From Lycium barbarum (Eukaryota > Streptophyta > Magnoliopsida > Solanales > Solanaceae): a stretch of DNA of 64,000 nucleotides. Within the stretch, counting starts at the first letter, position 1, and each line of letters starts with the position of its first letter. The notes under the pieces were generated by a model. That model had not been told where the DNA came from. It was given only the letters and a program-made list of their open reading frames with translations, and made no database searches. Location of the stretch: the NCBI RefSeq assembly GCF_019175385.1, contig NC_083340.1, positions 13,900,336 through 13,964,335 of the forward strand, in the 5' to 3' direction. Below, piece by piece: positions 1-12,000 of this stretch. The position numbers and the translations under genes are program-made.

Positions 1-344
1 TTAAAGAACAACTAATATCTATGGAATCTCTACGAGGGGGAATAAAATAGTTAATCGGGGCAAATCTCGAAAACTCAAAAGAATAAGGGTAAATAGTTCT
101 TCACGAACATATAGTAGAGTTTCACCACGAACATAAACATGAAAATTTATACTTTAACAAAGAGTCGTATATAATCTTACTTGTTACTTGTTCAGACAGT
201 TTTCGATAATATTATACAACACGAGTTAACTTTTCTGCGATTAGTAGTAATCAGTTGCCATCTCAATGATGGACTTTAACCCAAATATCAACTTTGCCTT
301 AGTATGTTCCCCTACATCGACATGGGCAATTTCATGATAGCATA
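1..344. other. Gene-free AT-rich DNA
   Basis: No open frame of useful length, RNA gene or recognisable repeat is visible. The base composition is that of ordinary plant intergenic DNA. Confidence 0.6.
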
Positions 345-564
345 TATTCCCTCTGTTTCAATTTGTTTGAACCTATTTCCTTGTTAGTCCGTGCCAAAAT
401 GAATGACCTCTTTCCTAATTTGGAAACAAATTCACTTTATGAATGATTTACAGTCATACAAATTTTCAAGGCTTATTTTGAACCACAAGTTTCAAAAGTC
501 TTCCCTCTTTCTTAAATGTCGTGTCCAGTCAAATGTGTTCATATAAATTGAAACGGATGGAGTA
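345..564. mobile_element. Stowaway-like MITE
   Basis: The left end reads TTCCCTCTGTTTCAATTT and the right end is close to its reverse complement (AAATTGAAACGGATGGAGTA). These are the terminal inverted repeats typical of Stowaway (Tc1/mariner) MITEs in plants. The interior carries the usual 'fixed-spacing' words (AACCACAAGTTTCAAAAGTCTT) seen again in the related copies near 7970, 13990, 14398 and 18430. It has no coding capacity and depends on a mariner transposase from elsewhere. The two-base TA target duplication is plausible but cannot be proven without an empty site. Confidence 0.75.
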
Positions 565-1930
565 TAACAATTGAATATCAATTTTCATTGTCCTAAATAA
601 TTCTCAAAACATTTAATATTTAAAATAGATTACATGTCTTTTAGCCTTAAAATATCTATTATTATCAAATCATGGTGTCATAGCCATCGAGATCATTTGA
701 TCAAAGCTCAAATGTAAAACGTTTTCTCAATTTATGTCATAGCATTTAGTCAATGAGGAACAAATCGTAAAGATCTAACGAGTGCAAATACAATTAAGTT
801 TTCAAAGCATAACACTTTACATTTTCATTAAAACAAATATTAGTGGGATTGGCATTTGAAATTAAGTTCTTAAACCATTCCGCAATATGAAATTAGGAGA
901 AAAAACTTAGGAGACATTAAATTTTATAATACCTCGATTCACTTTTCAAATCTTATTGATGGAATATAGGCATAAACAACGGAAGCAAATATTTAGGATC
1001 GAACTTACATGTAATATAGACAACACATAATCAAGATCTTAATCAAACAAAAAATTGATACTTATCTCTTGAAGCGTAAATGCAACCACGTATCTAGCCT
1101 TCAAGCACGAGCAAAAGCTCACAGTCTTCTGTTGTGTAACCCGAATAATACTAGAATTTGCGAAATTCATGTGGGCGAATTTCTATGGAAAGGTGTAGAA
1201 ACTTGTAATGGTCGTCACCTCCTTATGGAATAAGACCCATCTTATAACTCCAGGTTTTAGGTTTACACCCTTTTTCCAAACCTGCTAGGTCTTTCTTTTC
1301 CACTAAGAAATAGGATTCCATTTAATTCGTTATTATTCAGGCACAATAGGGACCACAAAATTTAATTACGAGGCTTCCTATTATGAAATTATTTCGAAAT
1401 ATCTGAATTAATTTTACCTTAATAAATTACTAATTATTCCACTAAAAATTCGTAATTGCACTCTCAGTTCAATTTCGAAATCTTTCATTAAATCTATTTA
1501 ACTCCTCATGTTAAGATTACGGATACCAATCAATTAAATTAAATTACTGGAAAATTAATTCATTGACTAATTAAATCCTTTATACTTCCGCTTAACTTAT
1601 TTTATGTGACGGATACAAAATCCACCTGCAGGGTTTTCACATAAAAACTTATAAGCATCCATAAAGGGGTATCATCAACCTCAAAGTCGAGACATGAATT
1701 CTATCAACTAATTATTATTTCTCAAATGTATTTTGCCATTATCCAATTTACCAGGAATACATAGACCCGCAATTTAGTCGTACCTTTTAATAAATCAAAA
1801 TAATGAACAAATCACATTGATCATAATAATCATATCAAGATTAAAAGTATAAGTACATTTAATGAGCTAGAGAGGTTGTTTTATATATTCAGTACAAAAA
1901 TACTTATCTCTACTTGGTCCGTTCAATACA
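565..1930. other. Gene-free; possible old LTR remnant
   Basis: No supported gene. From about 950 onward the text (for example 'cttgaagcgtaaatgcaacc') resembles a decayed minus-strand LTR, perhaps copia-type. It would continue beyond the solo LTR at 4769-5040, where a reverse-strand TATA-like CTATATATAG lies near 4951-4960. This reading is from memory of style, not from an alignment, so it is weak. Confidence 0.3.
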
Positions 1931-1935
1931 TATAA

Positions 1936-4763
1936 TGTCACGCCCCGAACCATGGCCTGGACGTAACACGGCACTCGGTGCCTGACTGCATGTGACCGAG
2001 CGAACCACATGGCCTGCTGAATCATCATGATACATAACATAAGCGGAATATAACGTGAATGCATGATGAGCCTTTATAAAACATGCTAAGTCATAATACT
2101 TAATAGAATACTTGTTTAAACATGAGTGAGCCAAATTGGCTATACGACTCCAAATGTCTGACATGACATAACTGACTTGTCTAGTCTATGAAACCTCTAT
2201 CATGAGTCTGACTGGAAAACATACTTACTGGGACAAGGCCCCCAGCATACCTTTAGATGCAAACTAAATAAAGAAATACAATGTCTAAACCCCGAATGAG
2301 ATGGGGCTCACCAATAAGCTGGTACGTGCAAATCCTAATGAGCAGAAGCGTCGTCCTGTAAATCCGTACCTGCATCGTGAAATGCAGGCCCCCGGGCAAT
2401 AAAAGGGGACGTCAGCACATTGAATGTACAGGTATGTAAAGTAACCGAAAGAAACAACATGGGACATGGAATAACATGATAAGAACTGAAACTGAAAACC
2501 TGGACATGAACATGAGCATGTGTACATACGTATATATATAACATAAGTAAAAACATGATAAGTAGGGAGACCATTTCATAAACCGACACATGATATCACC
2601 ATGTGGATATGTGGAGTCTGGTACCTCGCCGGACCAGCAGAGCCCCTATACCTTGCCAGGGTATAAGGTGGTAACATGCCTGATGGATCCATTCAGTGTA
2701 AAATTAAGGTATTGTCCTAACTGGGCGGAGCGATCCTTGTCCTATGGTGGCTACATAGTTTCAGGCTATCTGAGCCTTCTCGGTCATTCGTGCAACTCCC
2801 AAAACATGAACATAATATAGTTGGCTAAGAAGCCCATGACTTTCGTGAATTAACTTGTACTTGTCTTGTAAGCATGATTTCACGAAATAACTTGTAAACA
2901 TGGTTTCATGAAATATCTTGTAAACATGTTCTTGATTTATGAGTAATACAATAGTTCATAATCATATATTTGTAATTGACTTGAAAACATGCTTGTAACT
3001 TGCAAAATAAAATCATGCAGTTTCATATGAACGTAATGAGAACACATGAGGAAGAATTCATGATTCATGGATTAAGCTAGGTTTCCTAATATCCGTAATG
3101 GAAGATTAGGAATACAATAACGAACATAGATACAAAATGCATGTACATACATACATAATTACGGGCTACCAATATGTTGGGTTTAATGCCCTAGGATTTG
3201 AACTTCATAGATTTTACAAAACGGATCATGGGGAAGAACGTAGAGGTTCCCACATATGGATGGAAGTTCTACATACCTTAACTTCCTGCTTTTGAGCGTA
3301 TCACAATGTCCTCCAATCCCTTCAACTTTAATCTATAGCAATACAGGTCATAGGGATTCTATATTAGCAACAATATCCATGCTTTGTTCATCTAAGCATT
3401 TTATCAAACACTTGGTGGGCATGAAGCTCCACAACCCTCATTAATGGTGTTTTCTTCACCAAATCCCCATGCTATTACTTCTAGCTAATTCTACAATCTC
3501 AATTAGATGTAATTAACATCATTCTTCATCACCCATATGAATACAACAATCCCAAGTCAACAATCCAACAACTCTAGCATAGTTCATATAATTCTCTTCA
3601 TCAAACCCAATTATTATTCTCCCAAGAATTCATCAATTCACAACTATAAATGATTAGGGAGTAGAAACATTACCTTTTATGAGTAGTCACCACGAAATCA
3701 ACATCCCCAAGTTCTATTTTTAGCTTAGAATGACGGCAACAACTTGTACTACACTTTATCCTTCACGAGCCTCGGGATTCGGGGCCTTCAACTTGGTTGA
3801 TTCTCTACTTTCTCTCTCTAACTCTCCCCTCTCTCTATCTCTCTCTCTAAAATCTGAAAATGTGATGAAATGTGGCTGCTAGGGTTAACATTTCCCTTAA
3901 ATACCAAGGGGAAATGGGTTTGACCCAACTTGAAATCGGGTTGGGACCTTTCTGTCTTAAAACGTCCATATCTCCCTATCCCGATGTCACCTGTGGGCCC
4001 ACGACCTATGGTTGGAAAGGTATTTCAATTATCTACAACTTTAGTTCTTTGATTTTTCCCAAATTTCCCAATTTATGATAGGGTTATGGCCTCTCGAAGT
4101 CAGGTGACCCGAAACGTACTTACGGACCAAAATACACCCCATGTTACGGTCCCGTAACACGAAGTACGGACCGTAACATAGTACCGTACCTTGGTGAAAA
4201 TTTCCAGTGAGGTTCTGGAAATTTTTGGTGTGTTACGACTCACTGTTACGGCCCGTAACACGTGTTACGACCCGTAACGTCCACCAACACAGGCGAAATT
4301 TCCAGCGAACATGCTTCATTAAAATGGGCATAAATCTTTGTACAGATGTCCGTTTGACCCCCATAATATACCGTTGGAAAGATATTTCAAAGGGCTACAA
4401 CTTTCATCAAGGAAGCTTTCTCAAATTCCCAACGGATTTTCACGAAATTTGACTGGAAGGCAGACGTATCAAAAACTTAGCCGATTCTATAGGACTTCAA
4501 GTGCCTTACTATTAGTCATATTGAGACGATCATATCTCCTTGCTCCGATCTCTGATTGGCTTGGTCCTTATATCGTTAGAAAGCTATATCTACATAATAC
4601 AACTTCATTGAGGGTACTTTCCCAAATTCCAAACCGATCAAGGAGTTATCGCTGCCCGAAATAGGCCTATCAACCATTTTTGCAAAACGTTCAAACCTTC
4701 AGTGTTCCACTAGAACTCTAATGATATGAGCTTAAACTTAGTTTCAAGATGCGGGGTGTTACA
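1936..4763 (-). mobile_element. Solo LTR, Tekay/Del-like, 2.8 kb
   Basis: On the minus strand the block begins TGTAACACCCCGC and ends CGGGGCGTGACA, so it has the TG...CA ends of an LTR. Both flanks carry the same five bases, TATAA (1931-1935 and 4764-4768), the target-site duplication expected for an integrated gypsy element. No internal region, PBS or second LTR is present, so it arose by recombination between the two LTRs of a full element. It resembles the Tekay LTRs at 28323 and 37462 in its ends, length and a shared GTACTGACGTCC-like word, but it is clearly another subfamily. In the minus direction a cluster of TTACGG...CCGTAA palindromes (4085-4285) is followed by a TATA-like TATTTAA (3897-3903), then by a CT-rich leader (3810-3850) and a donor-like AAAAGGTAATG near 3672-3682. 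Confidence 0.9.
4085..4285. repeat. Palindrome cluster in solo LTR U3
   Basis: About eight imperfect copies of half-sites TTACGG and CCGTAA are paired here into palindromes such as TTACGGCCCGTAA and TACGGACCGTAA. A second hairpin (TTTCCAGTGAGGTTCTGGAAA, loop included, at about 4200-4220) lies in the middle. The cluster sits directly upstream, in LTR orientation, of the TATA-like box near 3900. The same combination occurs in the Athila element at 46018-47510. Confidence 0.75.
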
Positions 4764-4768
4764 TATAA

Positions 4769-5060
4769 AATGTACTAGCACAAGAAGTCGGAACATAATG
4801 AAGATAATTATATTTAATCTTGTGCTACAATCATACCGATAGCTTTATCCAATTTCCATCTTAGATTGTGAACATAAAACTTTATACTTATAAGAACCGA
4901 TGATTTAATCTTCCGTGTATAAGTTAAACTCTATACGCTAAATCATCTACTATATATAAGTAAAGGACACACATACTAGTACATGATCTATTTAACTTTT
5001 TACATAAAATTGAATAAATAATTATTCTATAATAAATATTATATCCAAACAGATGATTAA
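4769..5060. other. Gene-free DNA beyond the solo LTR
   Basis: Continuation of the sequence interrupted by the solo LTR. A reverse-strand CTATATATAG (4951-4960) is the only promoter-like word. No gene is seen. Confidence 0.35.
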
Positions 5061-5350
5061 GGTGTTGTTTGGCCATAAAAATTATTCACTTTTTTCCGAT
5101 TTTTTTTTTCACTTTTTTCACTTTTGGACGTTTGGCCATAAATATTCCGAATACAACTTGAAGTTGTATTTCGGAATACCAAAAACTCAAAAAACTTGTT
5201 TTTTAAAAAAAAATCACTTTTTTCACTTTTTTACAACTACATTTCACTAAAAACTACAATTTCAAAAACTATGGTCAAACACAACTCCAACTCCAACTTC
5301 AAAAATTCAAAAAAAAGTGAATTTGTTTTTGATATCTATGGCCAAACGCC
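5061..5350. mobile_element. TIR MITE, copy A
   Basis: The left end GGTGTTGTTTGGCCATA and the right end TATGGCCAAACGCC form imperfect terminal inverted repeats. An internal inverted word pair (CGAATACAACTTGAAGTTGTATTTCGG) makes a second hairpin. The copy at 18595-18876 is nearly the same in order and content, so this is a family, not chance symmetry. It is non-coding. I could not settle the superfamily (hAT or PIF/Harbinger) because the target duplication is not clear by eye. Confidence 0.75.
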
Positions 5351-6719
5351 TACTAATAATATATATCCCAACAACCATAGTGATTCAACGTTATCAAGAA
5401 AGCACAATCTACACGACGGTATTCAACTCTAACAAATATTTGTCCAAATTAACATTCAACGAGATCCATTTCAGTCTACCCTTAACCACCACTTTTTAAG
5501 TCCAACCCACATTTCAAAATATTAACTCACTCTCAACTATCTCATTCATGAGGTGTAATAGCTTAATGACATCATTTAATAATTCAAAACATACATTTGA
5601 TACCCAGGATCACAATTCATCTTCTTCTTTACACAAGTTAAAAAATAGTATGGTTTCAAAAATTCTATAGTTCACTCAGTAACTTGGTGAAATCATGACC
5701 CTTATCATATTCCCTAGATCCATTTCATCAAATAATTATGAAAGATAAGTTGAGGTATTACCCTGTGATGGAAATCTTTGAAATCTTTCCCTTGGTTGTT
5801 TTTTGTGATTTTTGAGAAAATATTGATTGCAATAGAAAAGTGAGTTAATGCTAACATTAATGGGTTGGAACCCACCATAAATTACCAAAGAAACTCACAT
5901 TAACAAGTGCTAATGGAGGGAGGGTCTTTTCCTTATTTCTCTAGATTTTAATGTCCCAAAATTTGTACGAGTAACTTTTTTATGTCTCCTTCATATCAGG
6001 GGTATATATATAACTTGGATCAATCTTTGACACAATTGATCATTGATTGATGGTCTTAGATTTTGACCGTGGCCATGATTGAGGAACCTTTTTGTCACGT
6101 TTAGGGATGACATGATTAGCCTTTTACCTTCAAGCCTCCTCATCGTCCTCCTTCTTCTTCTAACAGATGTAAGATGACGCAATTTAACTATGTCAGGACG
6201 TTTCAACCCGCATTTTATTCTTCTCTTATGTTACGTGCAAGTTTGGTCACGATTGGGAAATCGTGACCATAATTACTTTGTGCCTCTGAAGCTTCCTAAA
6301 GCTTTTGTTGTTCCCTTTGGTAATTGTCACGTTTCAACTGTGCTAACTGTTGAAGCTACAATTTCGTCACTGTATTGCATTTTCAAACTCAACTCAATTT
6401 TATACTTTTGACCATATAGCATAGAGATTTCCAACTCATGTGAAATTCATGCCCAAGTATTGCAATGACCTCATTGTTCTTGTGTGGACCCCTATGTACT
6501 TCAAAGTTATTAGTTAACCTCTTAAGCTTGTATTAAGAAAGTTATCGCGACTTTACAGAATGAGCTAACCAGCACAATACAAAAAGAGGCAAAATCATAA
6601 TGGTATTTACTGATGATATTATGTTAATTGAAGGAACAACGGATTTGTCAACAAAAAATATAACTAAAAAAATCAATTTAGAAAGCAGGGATTCATCTTT
6701 AAGTAAAAGTAAGACTAAG
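5351..6719. other. Gene-free intergenic DNA
   Basis: Only short chance frames are present. A short inverted repeat (GGTCACGAT...ATCGTGACC) lies at about 6245-6270. Nothing else is recognisable. Confidence 0.5.
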
Positions 6720-6898
6720 ACCTCATTTGTTTGTACTTAATGGAGGTCTGAATCTGAACTGTTCAAACCTTAAGCCATTAAATGCATTTGTTTACATTAA
6801 AATTTAATCACTTATTTGGTCTGAATAGGTCTTAATCATTAAGATCTTGAACAAAGTTTTAATATCACTAAGAGGTATTTTTATATAGATAATATTTA

Positions 6899-7260
6899 CC
6901 ACCACTCAGTCCATAACCACCAGCTCCACACCCACCCTAACCCCAACCCCACCCCACCCCCTCTATCCCTTCACCCCCACCCACCTACCCCTACCACCAA
7001 CGCCCAACCACCCCCACCCCCACCCCCACCTCACCCACCACCACCACCTCATTTCCACCCCACTACCACTAACGATCTCTGTCGTCACAATCACCACCAT
7101 TATCAACCATTAATCACCTCTACCATCACAACCACCACCGCCACTACTATCACTGTGACCAATCCTTACTAACAACCAACTCTACTATCATAACTAGCAC
7201 TGCTGCCGACTACCACCACCAACATCGTCAACCACCGCACATTCTTCAATTACTACCACC
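6899..7260. repeat. CCACC-rich low-complexity tract
   Basis: Irregular repetition of CCACCACC, CCACCCC and CAACCACC on the plus strand, strongly depleted in G. It has no fixed period and no coding sense. It gives rise to proline/threonine-rich chance frames. Confidence 0.7.
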
Positions 7261-7969
7261 AACACCGTCACTACCGGTTTGGTTTGGATTTAACAGTTAT
7301 CTACCGGTTATCGGTTAATCAACAAAAACAATTCAAAAAAGAAAAAATCCAAAAAACTCATCGTTGAATCAACTTATTTGAATCAAATAGGGTCAAAACA
7401 GAGGACACAACTTGAGAATTCACCACCGGACCTCTAACACCAGGAAATCTTATAACAATTTCCTGCTACAGAGGTACGAATGTTAATTCAAATCCACATA
7501 CATTTGTAAATCCCAAATCAAGAAATCTCAGGACAATTTCCTCCTCCTCTTCCCAATTGCGTCACTTTTTGGTGTTAGCTTTAGCGCCTGACTGAATTTG
7601 TACAAGATGTTTGATGGAGGGGAATTTTCTCTAAGTTCTAAACTACTTATATGTAAAATAAGGCTATAAATGTAAATTTGACTATTCTGAAGGGGTGACT
7701 GTTTATCTGATAAGAAAATTGAGTAATCCGTACCCCGCATTGTTAAACCGTTAATTATAAATTTGAATCCGTTAATCCGATACCAATAAGCCAATAAACC
7801 TATTTTTCAGTTGGGTTATTGGTTACAGTTCGGTTTTGCACAACCCTGAATACACTCACTAGCATTAACCATCACCACCACCACCACCACTGCAAAGCAT
7901 CTCCACCATCACTAGTGAATAGTAAATGTTTAATTTTAACAAATCATAATTTTAGTTTATTAAATTTAT

Positions 7970-8263
7970 ATTCCCTCCGACCCATTTTATATCAAGGTGT
8001 TTGACTTGGCACATAGTTTAAAAAATAAATAAAGACTTTTGAAACTTGTGGTCTAAAACAAATTATAAATTTGTATGGCTAGAAATCATTTCGTTAAAGG
8101 TACAACAACAACAACAACATAATACTTAGTGAAATCTCACAATGTGGAGTTTGAGAGGGTAAAGTGTACGCGGACCTTACCCCTACGTTGGAAGGTAGGG
8201 AGATTGTTTTCGAAAGGCTCGGCTTAAGAGAAAGAATGTCACATAAATTGGGACGAAGGGAGT
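7970..8263. mobile_element. Stowaway MITE carrying a SINE
   Basis: The left end ATTCCCTCCGACCCATTTTAT and the right end ATAAATTGGGACGAAGGGAGTA are inverted repeats of the Stowaway type. The middle shares the 'ttgtatggct' spacer with the copy near 14040. A SINE fragment at 8100-8226 interrupts it, so the SINE insertion is the younger event. Confidence 0.75.
8100..8226 (-). mobile_element. TS-type SINE, 5'-truncated
   Basis: Read on the minus strand, the element ends in TTG repeats (CAACAACAACAA on the plus strand). It contains the typical 3' body of the tobacco TS SINE family, with words GTAAGGTC and GTACACTTTACCCTC. The tRNA-like 5' head is missing. Such truncated copies are common for SINEs mobilised by LINE machinery. 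A second copy lies at 15280-15404. Confidence 0.75.
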
Positions 8264-8528
8264 ATTTAGTTTATATTATTTGGTTATTTTTTTATTTGAA
8301 TTCTATATTTATAATGTTTAAATAAATACATTATGCACATTAAGATATTGAAAATCAAACCGTCTTAATCATTCAGTGTTCAGATCTAAAGACAACATCA
8401 TTCGGATGTGCATTCAGATTCAGACGTCTTAATCTCAATGAAAACAAATGGGGCCTAAATACATTCGCTTTGAATTTAGTCATCATGAAGAGCTATATTA
8501 AAGTAACGCTAGACGGGATTACGATGCT

Positions 8529-8679
8529 AAAGTCGTTTGGTAGGAGGGATAGGATGGGATTGGGTTATTAGTCTCATGAGATTGAAATTATCCCATGTTT
8601 GGTTGGTGGGATAACTCCTTTGTTATCCACCCAATCCCATCTATATGATATAACTTATCTCTCATACCAAACGATCCCT
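8529..8679. mobile_element. Short TIR MITE (about 150 bp)
   Basis: The left end AGTCGTTTGGTAGGAGGGAT and the right end CTCATACCAAACGATCCCT are inverted repeats. Inside, GGGATTGGGTTATTAGTC is answered by GTTATCCACCCAATCCCAT, so nearly the whole element can fold on itself. It is non-coding. Confidence 0.7.
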
Positions 8680-9096
8680 AAATAATTAAAATATCTATGG
8701 ACTATGATTATTGTTTTTTTTTAAGAGAATAAAATAATAAATGAAGATGTTGCTAACATATAATAAAAACAAGTAGAGTTGAATACAGAAGTGTGATTAA
8801 CGGGGTGCTATGTGGCAAAAGGATGCCTAGTGATGTGAGGCAAGCAGATCTGCAGCTGCACCAAAAGTCCAAAATAATTTTTTTTCTTAAAACCCTAAAA
8901 AATTCTAAACTCTTGTTGTGCGTCTTCCCCGTTAGTTCAACCCAACTTCTTTCTCCGCTTTTCACCATCTTTCCAGCCAGTTATTATAACTCTCTCTCAC
9001 TTCAGTGAACAGAATTTTTGTAGGGTTTTAAGAACAAAATCACAACAGCATTCTTGAAAAACCCCTTTTAGAATAATTCTTGAAAATCTCTTTTCC
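8680..9096 (+). promoter_or_regulatory. Upstream region and 5' leader of the AHL gene
   Basis: No other gene is present. The last 200 bases are CT-rich ('ctctctctcacttcag'), as plant 5' leaders often are. No convincing TATA box can be singled out, so the start of transcription is not fixed. Confidence 0.4.
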
Positions 9097-12000
9097 ATGG
9101 ATTCTCAAGAATCCCAAGGGGGTCACCACCAAAATCAACACCATCATCAACCCCAACACCCCCAACTTCATTCTTTACCTCACCACCCCCACCCCCACCC
9201 CCACCAACATACACCGCCACATGTCCACCCCATGATGATGCCACGTCCCCAACACCACCACCAACACCAACACCAACACCCACAGCATCAACATCAACAA
9301 CAACAGCAGCAGCAACAACAACACCAGCAACAACAACCCAACTCCTATGTTGTCCCCAACAATGTTGTTCCAACACATAACAACAACAATTCCACCATGA
9401 TGCAACAACTACAGCATCAGCAGCAACAACAAAATTCTGGGTTTCCATTTAATTCAATGGTGAATACTGCACCACCACCAGCCCAACCTCAACCCCAAAA
9501 TCAACCGAATCTTGATTACTCAGATGCATCATCACCTAGGGCAACTGGATTTAGCATTGAACCAGCTAGGAAGAAAAGGGGTCGACCAAGAAAGTATTCT
9601 CCTGATGGTAACATTGCTTTAGGTCTCTCCCCTACACCCGTTACTCCGATTTCGTCATCTATCGTGCCTCATACAGATTCCGGTAGTGGTGGTGGTGGTG
9701 ATGTGGAGGGTGCTTCTTCGGAGAATCCGTCGAAGAAGGCCCGTGGAAGGCCTCCTGGTTCTGGAAAGAGACAGCTAGATGCTTTAGGTATATATACATT
9801 GGTATTGCTTGTAGTCTTGTACTGGTTTGGAGTAAAAAGGCCGTCTTTTTTGGGTTTCTTGAACTTTGTTGCTACTATTCAGTGATTGCAGTAAGTGATT
9901 CTTGGGATTCTTGATGGTTGACAGGTGCAGCTGGAGTTGGCTTTACACCCCATGTGATCACAGTCAATGTTGGGGAGGTATAATTTGTTTTTGGTCTAAA
10001 TTTTTTCTTTTTGGTAAAATTTACTATCTTTCTCTATTAATGTTATGTTGTTTTTTAAAAAAAAAACATGCTCATTAACCGACTGTACGTGCTAGAAAGT
10101 GTCTATGGACTGGTTATTTTAGATTGTGCTTCTGCATTATAGACTTTGACTTCAAATTTCTTTGGAGAGCAATTGAACTCTTGATACAGAAGTATCTGTT
10201 TTAGGGTGAAATAGCTAACTCCCTGAATTTACTGAAAGGGAAGTCACATTTCTGTCTTCTTTATTTTCCTTTTGTCTATTGGGCGGATACGTGAATGGTT
10301 GATTGATTGACAAGTGATGATTTTTTTGAGATGCAAATGATCTACCATCTTGTCGAAGCTTGTTACAGCATAGGGATTGTATGTATTCATGTAACTGTTG
10401 CTATGAATTGAATATTTTGTAAAAGAAAATCAAGGATTTTGCTGCACACAGGTTCAAGAAGGGAAGGTAATCATATATTCATCTCCTCCTGAGTGATATC
10501 CTTGATCCAAAGGCTTTGAGGGATATGTCTTGGGCCTTTTAGATTAGGATTGGCCATGGAGCCCACAATGTCATTAGAGGCCCATTGTAATGTGCTTAAA
10601 CCCTGAAGCTAGGTGTAGAGAAAGTTGAGCGCTTGCCTCGTTTGTTTGGCCGTTGGTACTTAGTGTAGGCACAATGACTCTAAGACATGTGCCTCAAGTA
10701 CACACAGAAGCTCTCTTTAAGATGGCTGTTTTAAGCAAAAATATAAGAACCGCGAAGGAGATGTTATCAGTGGATATGGTAGTGTTTACTAATAAAACGG
10801 TAGAAAGTTAATATAAGAAAACTTGCCGGTATTATGAATTAACTTACATATTTGTATTGTTATATCTAATGTAAGGAGAAATAGATCTATATAGCCGAGA
10901 CCAATTAGTTTGGATTAAGCTTTATTCATGATCGTATATTTTACGTTAGGTCCAGTGTGCTTTAGGAGTCTTGTAGTGCTGTCAGAGATTTATATATGTC
11001 GTAGAAATATAAAGAGCTTCTGGTGTTGTTGTTGTTGTTTTTTTTTTTTTTTTTTTTTTTTGGAAAAGGTCAGGTGAAGTGCTTTTTCTATTTTTATTTT
11101 TAGTCCCCTGTTTCACTTTATGTTACACTATTTTCTTATTAGTTAGTTCTAAAAGTAATGGCACAATTCAATGTTTGGAAACAATTTAACTTTAAATTTC
11201 CATTTTACCGTTAATTTATCAGTTTAAAACAAAAAATCCATTTTACCATTGAGTAGTTTTTGTAGCTACAAAAATGTTACGGAATATTTAAGATCACAAT
11301 TTCCGAAGGTTCTTTCTTAAACTTTGTGTATAGTTAAATTACGTCGTATATCGAAATTAGGGATATTTTATATAATATTGGACTGTTAGTTTAAATGGAG
11401 CGACATGGACAGTGATGATTCATATAGCCGATCACAAGATGTGTGAGAGTCAGGCATTGGTAGGTACCTTTTGGCTTGAAAGTTACTTACTTTTCTTTTT
11501 TTGATTAAGCACCGGGTGTCCGGGTCTCTTTGAGCCCCGACTAATCCCGGGGGTGCACAGGCCCTCGGCAAGGAGTTTCCCGCAAGTGCACCACGGTTAA
11601 TTCAGGATTTTACCCCAGTCCGATGGCCCTCAGAAATTGTTTGCACCCAGTGGGTTTCGAACTTGAGACCTTGAAGGGGAGCACCCCAAGGCTCAAGCCA
11701 ATTACCACCAGGCCAACCCCTGAGGGTTGAAAAGTTACTTACTTTTAAGGCATAGTAATTGCTGTTCTATCACAGCTGGTAGAAATCTAACAATATTGTA
11801 CAACTTTTATGTGAAAGTTATGCTTTCTGCTAATGCTTGTTTTCATTCTCACCGATGGCAACTAGTTTAGTATTGGTTTATGAGAGGATAATCTGTTTTT
11901 TTCCTAGCAACCGCACATACCAGATGAAAAAGAAGTTACTTGAAATATTGCCTTTTACATTTAAGGTCATGATGAATCACAAACATGCAAGTTCTATGTC

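Larger units (their letters stand above)
6720..8456. mobile_element. Possible 1.7-kb non-autonomous TIR element
   Basis: The left boundary reads ACCTCATTTGTTTGTAC and the right boundary AAACAAATGGGGCC, which are near inverse complements. The words 'taatcattaagatcttg' and 'gtcttaatcattcagtg' recur inside each end in opposite order. This suggests a hAT-like non-autonomous element with later insertions (Stowaway plus SINE at 7970-8263) and a C-rich interior. No target duplication was found, so the call is tentative. Confidence 0.4.

Noticed and set aside
9068..9448. Minus-strand Val/Gly-rich frames opposite AHL exon 1
   Set aside because: They are the mirror of CAC/CAA/CAG codons of the AHL His/Gln tract and show no domain.
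9788..9885. AHL frame continuing past exon 1
   Set aside because: Read-through into intron 1; splicing at 9787/9925 restores the conserved PPC domain.
11495..11730. tRNA gene suggested by box A and box B
   Set aside because: The context is a SINE with target duplication and tail; no cloverleaf with acceptor stem could be drawn.
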